Part shown: positions 8,239 to 17,436 of the stretch, piece after piece
How positions within the stretch are numbered: the first letter of the stretch is position 1
Layout: every line of letters starts with the position of its first letter
Assembly (NCBI GenBank): GCA_000719695.1
Contig: JOHN01000026.1
Location: forward strand, 1 to 64,000
Direction of reading: 5' to 3'
Length of the DNA: 64,000 nucleotides
Source: Streptomyces sp. NRRL F-6131
GTDB taxonomy: Bacteria > Actinomycetota > Actinomycetes > Streptomycetales > Streptomycetaceae
The notes under the pieces: generated by a model
What the model saw: only the letters and a program-made list of their open reading frames with translations
The model's database searches: none
What the model was told of the DNA's origin: nothing
Position numbers and translations under genes: made by a program

Positions 8239-9495
8239 TCAGGCGCCGATGAGCTTGGAGAACTTCTCCTCGAAGTCGCTCTCCTCGGTCTCGGTGAGGG
8301 TCCGGAAGACGTGCGCCTTGGCCGCCATCTCGGGGGTGGGGACGACCAGCGGGTTGGCCGCGCTGTCCGGGGCGATGGCGGCCAGTTCCTCCTGCACGCC
8401 GGTGACGGCGGAGACGAAGCCGATGCCCGCGGTCAGCTGCGCCGCGATCTTCGGCTGATAGTAGAAGTCGATCAGCTTCTCGGCGTTCGTCTTGTGCTGG
8501 GCCCTGGCCGGCACCAGCAGGTTGTCGGTGCTGGTCACGAAGCCCTTCTCGGGGATGACGAACTCGATGTCCGGGTTGTCGGCGCGCAGTTGGATCAGGT
8601 CGCCGCCCCAGGCGACGCAGGCGGCGATGTCTCCGGAGGAGAGCTCCTGGCCGTAGTCGTTGCCGGTGAAGCGGCGGATCTGCTTGTTGTCGACGGCCTT
8701 CTGCAGGCGGGCGACGGCGGCGGCGTAGTCGTCGGCGGTGAACTTCGCCGGGTCCTTGCCCATGTCCAGCAGGGTGATGCCGATGCTGTCGCGCATCTCG
8801 GAGAGGAAGGTCACCCGGCCCTTGAGGTCGGGGTCGTCCAGCAGCTGGGAGACGCTGGTGACCTCCTTCCCCTTGGTGGCCTTCCGGTTGTAGGCGATGA
8901 CCACCTGGATGCCGGCCCACGGGTAGCTGTAGAGCCGGCCCGGGTCCCAGTCCGGGGCGCGGAAGCGGGACTCGACGGTGGTGATGGCGGTGGTGACGTT
9001 GGCCGGGTTGAGCTTCTGCGCCCAGCCGAGCCGGATCATCCGGGCGGCCATCCAGTCGGTGAGCACCATCAGGTCGCGGCCGGTGTCCTGGCCGGCCGCG
9101 AGCTGCGGCTTGACCTTGCCGAAGAACTCGACGTTGTCGTTGACGTCCTCGGTGTACCGGACCTTGATCCCGGTGGCGGCGGTGAAGGCCTCCAGGGTGC
9201 CGTGCTTCTCCTTGTCGTCCTCGTCGGTGTCGACGTAGAGCGGCCAGTTGGAGAAGTTCACCTCCTTCTCGCTGTCCGAGCGGTCCTGGGCGGCGTTCGC
9301 GGGGGAGTCGCCGGTCCCGCCGGCGTTCCTGGCCGGCGGGATGCCGCAGGCGGCGAGCGTGCCCGCGCCGGCGGTGAGGGCGGCGGCGCGCAGCACGGTG
9401 CGCCGGCCGAGGGCGGCCCGGCCACTGGTCAGACTGCGTTCCCAGGCCTTGCGGACCGGTTCCGACAGTCCGTCGGTGAGCTCGTTGAACGCCAT
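8239..9495 (-). CDS. potD: Polyamine-binding lipoprotein PotD (copy 1), Tat-type signal
   Basis: 418 aa. The N-terminus has a long n-region, a twin-arginine sequence GRRTVLRAAA (about 30-39) and a lipobox LAAC, so it is probably exported by Tat and lipid-anchored. Mature features NFSNWPLYVD, YTEDVNDNVEFFGK and RRFTGNDY are typical of PotD/PotF-like family 1 binding proteins in actinomycetes. It captures putrescine or spermidine outside the membrane for PotABC. GGAGG lies 7 nt before the ATG. It sits between the aldehyde dehydrogenase (53 nt upstream) and potA. A second PotD-like protein is encoded at 13095-14312. Confidence 0.92.
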   Translation of the reverse strand: MAFNELTDGLSEPVRKAWERSLTSGRAALGRRTVLRAAALTAGAGTLAACGIPPARNAGGTGDSPANAAQDRSDSEKEVNFSNWPLYVDTDEDDKEKHGTLEAFTAATGIKVRYTEDVNDNVEFFGKVKPQLAAGQDTGRDLMVLTDWMAARMIRLGWAQKLNPANVTTAITTVESRFRAPDWDPGRLYSYPWAGIQVVIAYNRKATKGKEVTSVSQLLDDPDLKGRVTFLSEMRDSIGITLLDMGKDPAKFTADDYAAAVARLQKAVDNKQIRRFTGNDYGQELSSGDIAACVAWGGDLIQLRADNPDIEFVIPEKGFVTSTDNLLVPARAQHKTNAEKLIDFYYQPKIAAQLTAGIGFVSAVTGVQEELAAIAPDSAANPLVVPTPEMAAKAHVFRTLTETEESDFEEKFSKLIGA

Positions 9496-9548
9496 GGGAC
9501 GGGCCTCCTGGGGGGCGTGGGGGGTGTGGGGGGACCACCCCGGTCCGG

Positions 9549-11060
9549 TTATCTGTCTCCGAAGACGGTGCGGTGCCAGTCCTTGCGGGCGACCGCGGTG
9601 GTGTCGAACATGACGTGCTTGACCTGGGTGTACTCGTCCAGCGAGTACTGCGACATGTCCTTGCCGTAGCCGGAGGACTTGTAGCCGCCGTGCGGCATCT
9701 CGCTGATGATCGGGATGTGGTCGTTGACCCAGACGCAGCCGGCCGCGAGTTCGCGGGTGGCCCGCAGGGAGCGGTGGACGTTGCCGGTCCAGGCGGAGGC
9801 GGCCAGGCCGTACGGGGTGTCGTTGGCCAGCCGCAGGCCCTCGTCGTCGCCGTCGAAGGGCAGCACGACCAGGACCGGGCCGAAGATCTCGCCCTGGACG
9901 ACCTCGCTGTCCTGGGCGGCGCCGGTGATCAGGGTGGGGAGGTAGTAGGCGCCGCGGGTGAGGTCGGTGCCGTCGTGGCCCTCGGTGGGGGCCGCGCCGC
10001 CGGTGACCACGGTCGCGTAGCCGCGGGCCCGCTCGACGAAGCCGGCCACCCGGTCGCGGTGGGTGAAGGAGACCAGCGGGCCGAGGTCGGTCCGCGGGTC
10101 GAGCGGGTCGCCCAGCCGGATCGCGGCGTACAGCTCGGCCACCCCGGCCACGAAGGCGTCGTAGAGCGGCCGCTGGACGTAGGCGCGGGTGGCGGCGGTG
10201 CAGTCCTGGCCGCTGTTGATCAGCGAGGCGGCGACCGCGCCGTGCACCGCGGCGTCCAGGTCGGCGTCGTCGAAGACCACGAACGGGGCCTTGCCGCCGA
10301 GCTCCAGGTGGGTGCGCTTGACGGTCGCGGTGGCGAGTTCGGCGACCCGCTTGCCGACCGGGGTGGAGCCGGTGAAGGAGACCATCGCGACGTCGGGGTG
10401 CGACACCAGGTGCTCCCCGGCGACCCGGCCGGCGCCGGTGACGACGTTGACCACGCCGTCGGGGATGCCGGCCAGGGTGCAGGCCCGGGCGAACATCAGC
10501 GAGGTCAGCGGGGTCAGCTCGGCCGGCTTGAGGACGATGGTGTTGCCGGCCGCGATCGCCGGGAGGACCTTCCAGGCGGCCATCTGCAGCGGGTAGTTCC
10601 ACGGCGAGATCGAACCGACCACGCCGATCGCTTCGCGCCGCACGTACGAGGTGTGGTCGCCGGAGTACTCACCGGCGGCCTTGCCCTCCAGGTTGCGGGC
10701 GGCCCCGGCGAAGAAGGACGCGTTGTCGACGGTGCCCGGGACGTCGAACTCGGTGGAGAGCTTGATCGGCTTGCCGGTCTGCGCGGTCTCCACCCGGGCG
10801 AGGTCGGCGGACGCGTCGGTGAGGACGGCGGCCAGCCGGGTGAGGGCCTCGGAGCGGGCACCGGGGGTGGCGCCGGCCCATGCGGGCAGCGCGGCCCGGG
10901 CGGCGGCCACCGCTTCGTCGACCTGCTCGGTGGAGGCCAGCGAGACTTCCTCGACCACGCTGCCGTCGGCCGGGTTGACGACCTGGAAAGCGGCACCGCT
11001 CCCCCAGCTCTGCCGGCCCGCGATGTACTGCGCGCCCGCGCCGAAGTCGGTCAGGTCCAT
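9549..11060 (-). CDS. Gamma-aminobutyraldehyde dehydrogenase-type aldehyde dehydrogenase (copy 1)
   Basis: 503 aa NAD(P)-dependent aldehyde dehydrogenase. It has SFTGSTPVGKRV (cofactor binding), the general base in LELGGKAP, catalytic cysteine in NSGQDCTAAT, and a C-terminal SGYGKDMSQYSLDEYTQVKH typical of the PatD/betaine-aldehyde branch. The likely role is oxidation of 4-aminobutanal (or 3-aminopropanal) from polyamines to GABA (or beta-alanine). GGAGG is 6 nt before the ATG. It is the first gene of the operon continuing with potDABC and the PuuB-like oxidase, and is divergent from the PucR-type regulator. Betaine aldehyde is an alternative substrate. It is clearly related to the dehydrogenase at 15991-17436. 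Confidence 0.88.
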   Translation of the reverse strand: MDLTDFGAGAQYIAGRQSWGSGAAFQVVNPADGSVVEEVSLASTEQVDEAVAAARAALPAWAGATPGARSEALTRLAAVLTDASADLARVETAQTGKPIKLSTEFDVPGTVDNASFFAGAARNLEGKAAGEYSGDHTSYVRREAIGVVGSISPWNYPLQMAAWKVLPAIAAGNTIVLKPAELTPLTSLMFARACTLAGIPDGVVNVVTGAGRVAGEHLVSHPDVAMVSFTGSTPVGKRVAELATATVKRTHLELGGKAPFVVFDDADLDAAVHGAVAASLINSGQDCTAATRAYVQRPLYDAFVAGVAELYAAIRLGDPLDPRTDLGPLVSFTHRDRVAGFVERARGYATVVTGGAAPTEGHDGTDLTRGAYYLPTLITGAAQDSEVVQGEIFGPVLVVLPFDGDDEGLRLANDTPYGLAASAWTGNVHRSLRATRELAAGCVWVNDHIPIISEMPHGGYKSSGYGKDMSQYSLDEYTQVKHVMFDTTAVARKDWHRTVFGDR

Positions 11061-11384
11061 CTGGTTCCTCCAAGTGCCGGTGGTGCGACCGCCCGGACGA
11101 CGTTCCCGGTGCTGCCCCGCGGCGCCGCCGGCGGGGGCGGGCGGGGGCGGGCACGGCGCGGCCGGCCGACCGGTCGTCGCGCTGGTGGCGACGGGTTCCG
11201 GCCACGGGGCCGGATCCGTCGCGGTCGACCCGCTGACCATGCCTGCTGCCGCCGGGGCGTGACAAGGGTCACTGCGACAACCTCGGCGCGAAGCGCCTTA
11301 CAAGGTGGAAGGCTTCGGGCAAGGCAACAGGTCGTCGCCGCGATGGATGATTTCCCTGACACTCTGAACCCTGGAGGCCCCGCG
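11061..11384. promoter_or_regulatory. Divergent promoter region between aldehyde dehydrogenase and PucR-type regulator, with an imperfect palindrome
   Basis: No gene is visible in these 324 nt. The most structured piece is the imperfect inverted repeat CGAAGCGCCTT (11289-11299) with AAGGCTTCG (11309-11317), a possible operator for the adjacent regulator. This is only a candidate; I see no confident -35/-10 pair. Confidence 0.4.
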
Positions 11385-13034
11385 ATGCTCCCCACCGTCG
11401 CCCGCGTGCTCGACCTGGAGGTGATGCGCCGCGGCCTCCCCCAGGTGGTGGCCGGCGCCGACCACCTGGAACGCCCGGTCCGCTGGGTCCACGTCAGCGA
11501 GCTGCCCGACGTCGCCGGCATGCTGCAGGGCGGCGAGCTGGTGCTGAGCACCGGCATCGCCCTGCCCGAGGACCGTGAGGGGCTGGCCCGGTACGTGCGC
11601 GAGCTCGCCGACATCGGCGTGGCCGGGCTGGTCATCGAGTACGGCCGGCGCTACTTCGACTCCCTGCCGCGCGCCCTGGTGCACGCCGCCGAGCAACGCG
11701 GGCTGCCGCTGATCGCGCTCCGCCGCGAACTGCGCTTCGTCGCCGTCACCGAGGCGGTGCACGCCCTGGTGGTCAACGCCCAGCTGGAGCAGCTGCGCAC
11801 CTCCGAGGCGATCCACCAGGTCTTCAACGAACTGGTCGTGGAGGGCGCCGAGCCGGCCGAGGTGGTCCGTCAGGTGGCCCGGATAGCGGGCGCCCCGGTC
11901 GTGCTGGAGAACCTCGCCCACCAGGTGCTGACCCACGACTGCGCCGGCCGGCCGGAGACCGAGCTGCTGGAGGACTGGGAGCGCCGCTCGCGCGGGGTCC
12001 GCCCGCCCGGGCGCACCGGGTACGACCCGCGCAGCGGCTGGCTGGTCACCACGGTCGGCGCCCGCGGCCAGGACTGGGGACGGCTGGTGCTGATGCAGGA
12101 GCCGGGTCCGCACCCGGACGCCGGCCCGCACCCGTTCACCATGCTGCTGGAGCGCGGCGCCTCCGCGCTGGCGCTCAACCGGCTGGTCGTCCGGGACCGG
12201 GAGAGCCTGGAGCGGCAGACCCACCGCACCCTGCTCTCCGGCATCCTCACCCACGCGCTGACCGTCTCCGAGGTGGCCCTGCGCGCCCAGGCGCTCGGCG
12301 TCCCGCTGGAGGGACGGCGGCTGGTCGGCGCGGTGCTGCGGCAGCGGCGCGGCCCGATCCCGGCCGCGCTGGAGGCCCAGGCCCGGCTGCGCGACTTCAC
12401 CGAACTGGCGGCGAGCGCCGTCCGCGCCTGCCGGCTCTCCGCCCTGGTCGGCGCGCTGGACGACGAGGGCGTCGGCGTGCTGATCACGCTCGGCCCCCAG
12501 CAGGACGAGCACGCCGCACTGGACGCCTTCGCGGCGGCGCTGCGCCGGCTGACCGCCGAGGCGGCCCGGGACCCGGCCGCGCCCGCGCCGGTGGTCGCGG
12601 TCGGCTCCTCGGTCGGCTCGGTCCGCGACGCCCGGCGCACCCTGCTGGAGGCCACCCAGGTCGCCGACGCGGCGCTGCACGACGCGCCCGGCGGCCGGGC
12701 CTCGTCGTACTACCGGCTGCCCGACGTGCGACTGCGCGGTCTGCTGCACCTGCTGCGCGACGACGCCCGGCTGCAGACCTACGTCGAACGGGAGCTGGGC
12801 CCGCTGCTCGCCTTCGACGCCGAGCACAACGGCCAGCTGGTGCAGATGCTGCGGATCTACCTGGAGCAGGGCCGGAACAAGTCGGCGGCGGCGGACGCCG
12901 CGCACCTGTCCCGGCCGTCCTTCTACGACCGGCTGCACAAGGTGGAGCGGATCCTCGGGGTCGACCTCGACCAGGTGGAGTCCTGCCTCTCCCTGCACGT
13001 CGCCCTGCTCGCCCTGGACGCGGTGCGCCGCTGA
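11385..13034 (+). CDS. PucR-family transcriptional regulator of the polyamine cluster
   Basis: 549 aa. The N-terminal PucR domain (about 1-120, e.g. RWVHVSELPDVAGMLQGGEL) senses a ligand. A GGDEF-like central region follows, and a C-terminal PucR helix-turn-helix (about 485-545, IYLEQGRNKSAAADAAHLSR and SFYDRLHKVERILG) would bind DNA. PucR proteins commonly control purine, amine or amino-acid catabolism from a divergent promoter, and this gene is divergent from the polyamine dehydrogenase/pot operon. The ATG is chosen because GGAGG lies 7 nt upstream; an in-frame ATG at 11343 would add 14 residues. Whether it activates or represses cannot be told. Confidence 0.88.
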   Translation: MLPTVARVLDLEVMRRGLPQVVAGADHLERPVRWVHVSELPDVAGMLQGGELVLSTGIALPEDREGLARYVRELADIGVAGLVIEYGRRYFDSLPRALVHAAEQRGLPLIALRRELRFVAVTEAVHALVVNAQLEQLRTSEAIHQVFNELVVEGAEPAEVVRQVARIAGAPVVLENLAHQVLTHDCAGRPETELLEDWERRSRGVRPPGRTGYDPRSGWLVTTVGARGQDWGRLVLMQEPGPHPDAGPHPFTMLLERGASALALNRLVVRDRESLERQTHRTLLSGILTHALTVSEVALRAQALGVPLEGRRLVGAVLRQRRGPIPAALEAQARLRDFTELAASAVRACRLSALVGALDDEGVGVLITLGPQQDEHAALDAFAAALRRLTAEAARDPAAPAPVVAVGSSVGSVRDARRTLLEATQVADAALHDAPGGRASSYYRLPDVRLRGLLHLLRDDARLQTYVERELGPLLAFDAEHNGQLVQMLRIYLEQGRNKSAAADAAHLSRPSFYDRLHKVERILGVDLDQVESCLSLHVALLALDAVRR

Positions 13035-13094
13035 CCCCGACCCCCTCACTCCGGGCCGGACGGGGAGCGGGGGCGGGGCCGGGCAGGGGTGTCC

Positions 13095-14312
13095 TCAGAC
13101 GCCGGTGATCCGGGTCCAGACCTTGTGCAGCGCGGGCCGCTCGGCGGAGGTGACGTCGCGCATGGTGTGCAGCCGGGCCCGCATCTCCTCGGTCGGGAAG
13201 AGCAGCGGGTGCTCCGCCAGCTCCGCCTTCTCCCGGTCCCCGCTGGCCGCCAGCACCTCGCGGGCGGCCGGCACCGGGCAGATGTACTGCACCGCGGCGG
13301 CCAGCTCGGCGGCCACCTCGGGCCGGTAGTAGTGGTCGATCAGCAGCTCGGCGTTGTGCTTGTGCCCGGCCCGGTTGGGGATCAGCAGGCTCTCGGCCCA
13401 GAGCTCGCCGCCCTCCTCGGGCACCACGAAGGCGATGTCCGGGTTCTCCGCGGTGAGCTGGACGGCGTCGCCGGAGTACGCCTGGCAGGCCAGGGCGGCA
13501 CCGGAGGCCAGGTCGCTGGTGTAGTCGTTGCCGGTGAACCGGCGGACGTGCCGGCTGTCGACCATCCGCTGCACCAGGTCCATCGCCCGGTGGGCGTCGT
13601 CCTCGGTGTAGGCCGAGATGTCGGCGCCGTGGGCGAGCATCAGCAGGCCGAGCGCCTCGTCCAGCCCGGCGAACAGGGTGACCCGGCCCCTCAGGTCCGG
13701 CGCCCAGAGGTCGGCGACGGACTTCAGCTCGCGGCCGAGCTCCTTGCGGTTGTAGGCGATGCCGGTGATCCCGGACTGCCAGGGCACGCTGCGCCGGCGC
13801 CCGGGGTCGAACGCCGGGTTCGCGAGCTGCGGGTCCAGCTGCGCCGCGACGTTGGGCAGGTTGGCCCGGTCCATGGTCTGCACCCAGCCCAGCGAGACGT
13901 ACCGGCCGGCCATCCAGTCGCTGACCACCATCAGGTCGCGGCCGGGGTCGGTGCCCTGGGTGAGCACCGGCCCCATCTTGCCGAAGAACTCGTCGTTGTC
14001 GTTGATGTCCTCGGTGTAGGTGACCTTGATCCCGGTCCGCTCGGTGAAGGCGTCCAGGGTGGGGCGCCCGCCGTCGTCGTCGACGTCGATGTACTGCGTC
14101 CAGTTGGAGAAGCCCAGCCGCTGCTCGCTCTCCGAGCGGTCGGGGGCGGAGCGGCGGTCCTCGGCCACGTAGGCGGACGGGATGCCGCAGCCGGTCAGGG
14201 CGGCGGCCCCGAACAGTCCGGCGGTGGTGCCGAGCACCCGGCGGCGGGTCGGGCGGCGCCGGGTCGGACCGTGGAGGCCGCTCGGACGGCGGGTCGGGGT
14301 GGTGCTGGGCAT
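13095..14312 (-). CDS. potD: Polyamine-binding lipoprotein PotD (copy 2), Tat-type signal
   Basis: 405 aa. A twin-arginine signal (RRRVLGTTAG near residue 23) and a lipobox LTGC are visible. Shared motifs with the protein at 8239-9495 include GFSNWTQYIDVDDD, YTEDINDNDEFFGK, GRDLMVVSDWMA and VRRFTGNDY, so they are paralogs. No permease or ATPase genes accompany this copy, so it may feed the PotABC channel with a second polyamine. GGAGG lies 7 nt upstream of the ATG. It is convergent with the PucR gene (60-nt gap) and follows the aminotransferase gene by 66 nt, probably as an operon. Confidence 0.88.
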   Translation of the reverse strand: MPSTTPTRRPSGLHGPTRRRPTRRRVLGTTAGLFGAAALTGCGIPSAYVAEDRRSAPDRSESEQRLGFSNWTQYIDVDDDGGRPTLDAFTERTGIKVTYTEDINDNDEFFGKMGPVLTQGTDPGRDLMVVSDWMAGRYVSLGWVQTMDRANLPNVAAQLDPQLANPAFDPGRRRSVPWQSGITGIAYNRKELGRELKSVADLWAPDLRGRVTLFAGLDEALGLLMLAHGADISAYTEDDAHRAMDLVQRMVDSRHVRRFTGNDYTSDLASGAALACQAYSGDAVQLTAENPDIAFVVPEEGGELWAESLLIPNRAGHKHNAELLIDHYYRPEVAAELAAAVQYICPVPAAREVLAASGDREKAELAEHPLLFPTEEMRARLHTMRDVTSAERPALHKVWTRITGV

Positions 14313-14378
14313 GGTGGAGCCTCCGGAGCGTGGGACGGCCCCGGGTGCGCCGGGCGCCCGGGGCCGTCCTGTCGTGGG

Positions 14379-15737
14379 TCAGACAGTGTGCGCGTCAGTG
14401 AGCGACAGCACCTCGTCGAGGACGGCGAGACCGGCCTTCGCCTCCTCCTCCGTCACCGTGCAGGGCGGCACGACGTGGAAGCGGTTCATGTTGACGAACG
14501 GCCAGAGCCCGCGCTGCTTGCAGGCGGCGGCCAGCTCCGCCATCGGCGCGTTGGCGGCGCCGGCCGCGTTGTACGGCACCAGCGGCTCGCGGGTGGCGCG
14601 GTCCTTCACCAGGTCGAGCGCCCAGAAGACGCCGAGCCCGCGCACCTCGCCGACGGACGGGTGCCGCTCGGCCAGCTCGCGCAGGCCGGGGCCGAGCACG
14701 GTCTCGCCGATGTGCTTCGCGTTCTCGACGATGCCCTCCTCCGCCATGGTGGTGAGGGTGGCGACGGCCGAGGCGCAGGCCAGCGGGTGGCCGGAGTAGG
14801 TGAGCCCGCCGGGGAACGGCCGCTCCGCGAAGGTGGCGGCGATCTCCGCGCTGATCGCCACGCCGCCGAGCGGGACGTAGCCGGAGTTGACGCCCTTGGC
14901 GAAGGTCAGCAGGTCGGGGGTGACGCCCCAGTGGTCGGCGGCGAACCACTCGCCGGTGCGGCCGAAGCCCGCCATCACCTCGTCGAGGATGAAGACGATG
15001 CCGTGGCGGTCGCAGATCTCCCGGACGCCGGCCAGGTAGCCGGGCGGCGGGACGAGGATCCCGGCGGTGCCGACCACGGTCTCCAGGATGACGGCCGCGA
15101 CGGTGCCGGGGCCCTCGAAGGCGATGATCTGCTCCAGGTGGGCCAGCGCGCGCTCGCACTCCTGCGCCTCGTTCTCGGCGTGGAAGTTGGAGCGGTAGGC
15201 GTACGGGCCCCAGAAGTGCACGATGCCGGAGACACCGGTCTCGTTCGCCCAGCGGCGCGGGTCGCCGGTGAGGGCGATCGCGTTGGCGGTGGCGCCGTGG
15301 TACGAGCGGTAGGTGGCGAGCACCTTCTGGCGGCCGGTGTGCAGCCGGGCCATCCGGATGGCGTTCTCGTTGGCCTCGGCGCCGCCGTTGGTGAAGAAGA
15401 CCTTGTCGAGGTCGCCCGGGGTGCGCTCGGCGATCAGCCGGGCGGCCTCGCTGCGCGCCTCGACCGCGAAGCCGGGGGCGATGGTGCAGAGCTTCGCCGC
15501 CTGCTCCTGGATGGCCGCGACCACCTTCGGGTGCTGGTGCCCGATGTTGGTGTTGACCAGCTGGGAGGAGAAGTCGAGGTAGCGGTTGCCGTCGTAGTCC
15601 CAGAAGTACGAGCCCTCGGCGCCGGCCACCGCGAGGGGGTCGATCAGCGCCTGGGCGGACCACGAGTGGAAGACGTGCGCGCGGTCGGCGGCCTTGACGG
15701 CCTGGCCGGCGGCTGAGTCAGCGGTGGGGATGCTCAT
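14379..15737 (-). CDS. Class III pyridoxal-phosphate aminotransferase (omega-amino acid/polyamine type)
   Basis: 452 aa. The PLP lysine is in LLTFAKGVNSGYVPLGG (about 283-299), with the preceding FILDEVMAGFGRTG carrying the pyridine-contacting Asp. GGAEANENAIRMAR gives the phosphate-binding turn. The family transfers an amino group from the terminal amine of compounds such as putrescine, GABA, beta-alanine or taurine to pyruvate or 2-oxoglutarate. Next to polyamine transport and dehydrogenases, a GABA or omega-amine transaminase role is the best guess. The ATG has no clear ribosome site, so the mRNA may be leaderless. It is followed by the second potD. Confidence 0.85.
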   Translation of the reverse strand: MSIPTADSAAGQAVKAADRAHVFHSWSAQALIDPLAVAGAEGSYFWDYDGNRYLDFSSQLVNTNIGHQHPKVVAAIQEQAAKLCTIAPGFAVEARSEAARLIAERTPGDLDKVFFTNGGAEANENAIRMARLHTGRQKVLATYRSYHGATANAIALTGDPRRWANETGVSGIVHFWGPYAYRSNFHAENEAQECERALAHLEQIIAFEGPGTVAAVILETVVGTAGILVPPPGYLAGVREICDRHGIVFILDEVMAGFGRTGEWFAADHWGVTPDLLTFAKGVNSGYVPLGGVAISAEIAATFAERPFPGGLTYSGHPLACASAVATLTTMAEEGIVENAKHIGETVLGPGLRELAERHPSVGEVRGLGVFWALDLVKDRATREPLVPYNAAGAANAPMAELAAACKQRGLWPFVNMNRFHVVPPCTVTEEEAKAGLAVLDEVLSLTDAHTV

Positions 15738-15824
15738 GCGGCAAGGCTAGGGACTCTCCGTGGCGAAGTGGAGGTCCATCCTGTCAGCCGGTCGCCGCAA
15801 GGGCCGACAGGGTGCAAAGGCACA

Positions 15825-15851
15825 GGGCCCGGGTCACGGGGACCCGGGCCC
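15825..15851 (-). terminator. Hairpin terminator after aldehyde dehydrogenase copy 2
   Basis: The arms GGGCCCGGGT (15825-15834) and ACCCGGGCCC (15842-15851) pair perfectly over 10 bp with a 7-nt loop. It lies 140 nt past the stop codon at 15991 and before the next minus-strand gene. Confidence 0.7.
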
Positions 15852-15936
15852 ATCGTCGGATCGCACGACGATCCGGCCGTCCTACCGCCGCCGCGCCACG
15901 GCGCCGCCGGGGGGATCACCGCACCGGCGGACCGGC

Positions 15937-15987
15937 GGACGCGACGGACCGACGGACGCGGCGGACCGACGGACGCGACGGACCGAC
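15937..15987. repeat. Three tandem copies of a 17-bp unit
   Basis: The unit GGACGCGACGGACCGAC occurs at 15937-15953, 15954-15970 (one change, A to G) and 15971-15987. A related degenerate unit precedes it. The array ends 3 nt before the stop codon of aldehyde dehydrogenase copy 2, so it lies in the 3' untranslated region of that gene. It has no coding role and looks like a slippage-derived array. Confidence 0.9.
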
Positions 15988-15990
15988 GGA

Positions 15991-17436
15991 TCAGATGGCG
16001 GTCATGACGTGCTTGACGCGGGTGTAGTCCTCGAAGCCGTAGGAGGAGAGGTCCTTGCCGTAGCCGGACTTCTTGAAGCCGCCGTGCGGCATCTCCGCGA
16101 CCAGCGGGATGTGGGTGTTGATCCAGACGCAGCCGAAGTCCAGGCGGCGGGACATCCGCATGGCCCGGGCGTGGTCCTTGGTCCACACGGAGGAGGCCAG
16201 CGCGAACTCGACGCCGTTGGCGTAGTCGACGGCCTGCTCCTCGTCGGAGAACTTCTGCACGGTGATGACCGGGCCGAAGACCTCGTTCTGGATGATCTCG
16301 TCGTCCTGCTTCAGGCCGGAGACGACGGTCGGGGCGTAGAAGTAGCCCTTGTCGCCGACCCGGTGGCCGCCGGCCTCGACCTTGGCGTGCTGCGGCAGGC
16401 GGTCGATGAAGCCGGAGACCTGCTTCAGCTGGTTGGCGTTGTTCAGCGGGCCGTAGAGCACGTCCTCGTCGTCCACGCCACCGGTCTTGGTCTCGGCCGC
16501 GGCCTTGGCCAGCGCCTCGACGAAGGCGTCGTGGATCGACTCGTGCACCAGCACGCGGGTGGCGGCGGTACAGTCCTGGCCGGCGTTGAAGAAGCCCGCC
16601 ACCGAGATGCCCTCGACGGCCTCGGCGATGTCGGCGTCCTCGAAGACCACGACCGGGGCCTTGCCGCCCAGCTCCAGGTGGACGCGCTTGACGTCCTTGG
16701 AGGCCGACTCGGCGACCTGGATGCCGGCGCGCACCGAGCCGGTGATGGAGGCCATCGCCGGGGTCCGGTGCTCGACCATGAAGCGGCCGGTCTCGCGGTC
16801 GCCGCAGATCACGTTGAAGACGCCGGCCGGCAGCTCCAGCTCCTTGAGGATGCCGCCGATGATCTCGGCGAGCAGCACGGTGGAGGCCGGGGTGGTGTCG
16901 GAGGGCTTCAGCACCACGGTGTTGCCCGCGGCGATGGCCGGGGCGAACTTCCAGACGGCCATCATCATCGGGTAGTTCCACGGCGCCACCTGGGCACAGA
17001 CGCCGACCGGCTCGCGGCGGACGATGGAGGTCATGCCGTCCATGTACTCACCGGCGGACTTGCCCTCCAGCAGGCGGGCGGCACCGGCGAAGAAGCGGAT
17101 CTGGTCCACCATCGGACCGATCTCCTCGGAGAGGGTCAGCCCGCGCGGCTTGCCGGTGTTGCGGACCTCGGCGTCGACGATCTCGTCGGCCCGGGCCTCG
17201 ACGGCGTCGGCGATCTTCAGCAGCAGCTTCTGCCGGGTGCTCGGGGTCGAGTCGCGCCAGGCCGGGAACGCGGCCGCGGCGGCGTCCATGGCGGCGTCCA
17301 CGTCGGAGGCGCCGGACAGCGGGGACGTCGCGTACACCTCGCCGGTGGTGGGGTCGACGATGTCGAGCGTGCGGCCGTCGGCCGCATCGACGAACTCACC
17401 GTTGATGTAGTTGCGCAGCGTGCGAAGGTCGCTCAC
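15991..17436 (-). CDS. Gamma-aminobutyraldehyde dehydrogenase-type aldehyde dehydrogenase (copy 2)
   Basis: 481 aa. It has the general base in LELGGKAP, catalytic cysteine in NAGQDCTAAT and C-terminal SGYGKDLSSYGFEDYTRVKH, the same layout as the copy at 9549-11060, including IPLVAEMPHGG versus IPIISEMPHGG. The likely reaction is 4-aminobutanal plus NAD to GABA. The GTG start (VSDLRTLRNYI) has GAGGAGA 5 nt upstream. It is divergent from the Lrp regulator/aminotransferase pair. The product of that transaminase on putrescine would be the substrate here, so the three genes look like one putrescine-to-GABA module. Confidence 0.88.
   Translation of the reverse strand: MSDLRTLRNYINGEFVDAADGRTLDIVDPTTGEVYATSPLSGASDVDAAMDAAAAAFPAWRDSTPSTRQKLLLKIADAVEARADEIVDAEVRNTGKPRGLTLSEEIGPMVDQIRFFAGAARLLEGKSAGEYMDGMTSIVRREPVGVCAQVAPWNYPMMMAVWKFAPAIAAGNTVVLKPSDTTPASTVLLAEIIGGILKELELPAGVFNVICGDRETGRFMVEHRTPAMASITGSVRAGIQVAESASKDVKRVHLELGGKAPVVVFEDADIAEAVEGISVAGFFNAGQDCTAATRVLVHESIHDAFVEALAKAAAETKTGGVDDEDVLYGPLNNANQLKQVSGFIDRLPQHAKVEAGGHRVGDKGYFYAPTVVSGLKQDDEIIQNEVFGPVITVQKFSDEEQAVDYANGVEFALASSVWTKDHARAMRMSRRLDFGCVWINTHIPLVAEMPHGGFKKSGYGKDLSSYGFEDYTRVKHVMTAI

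Noticed and set aside
6116..9538. 1140-aa minus-strand frame that seems to fuse potB to upstream sequence
   Set aside because: Only the last 314 residues are PotB. The rest is an off-frame reading of potA and potD. The ATGA overlap fixes the potB start.
9573..11384. Upstream 600-residue extension of the PucR-type regulator
   Set aside because: It is the antisense frame of the aldehyde dehydrogenase. GGAGG 7 nt before 11385 marks the true start.
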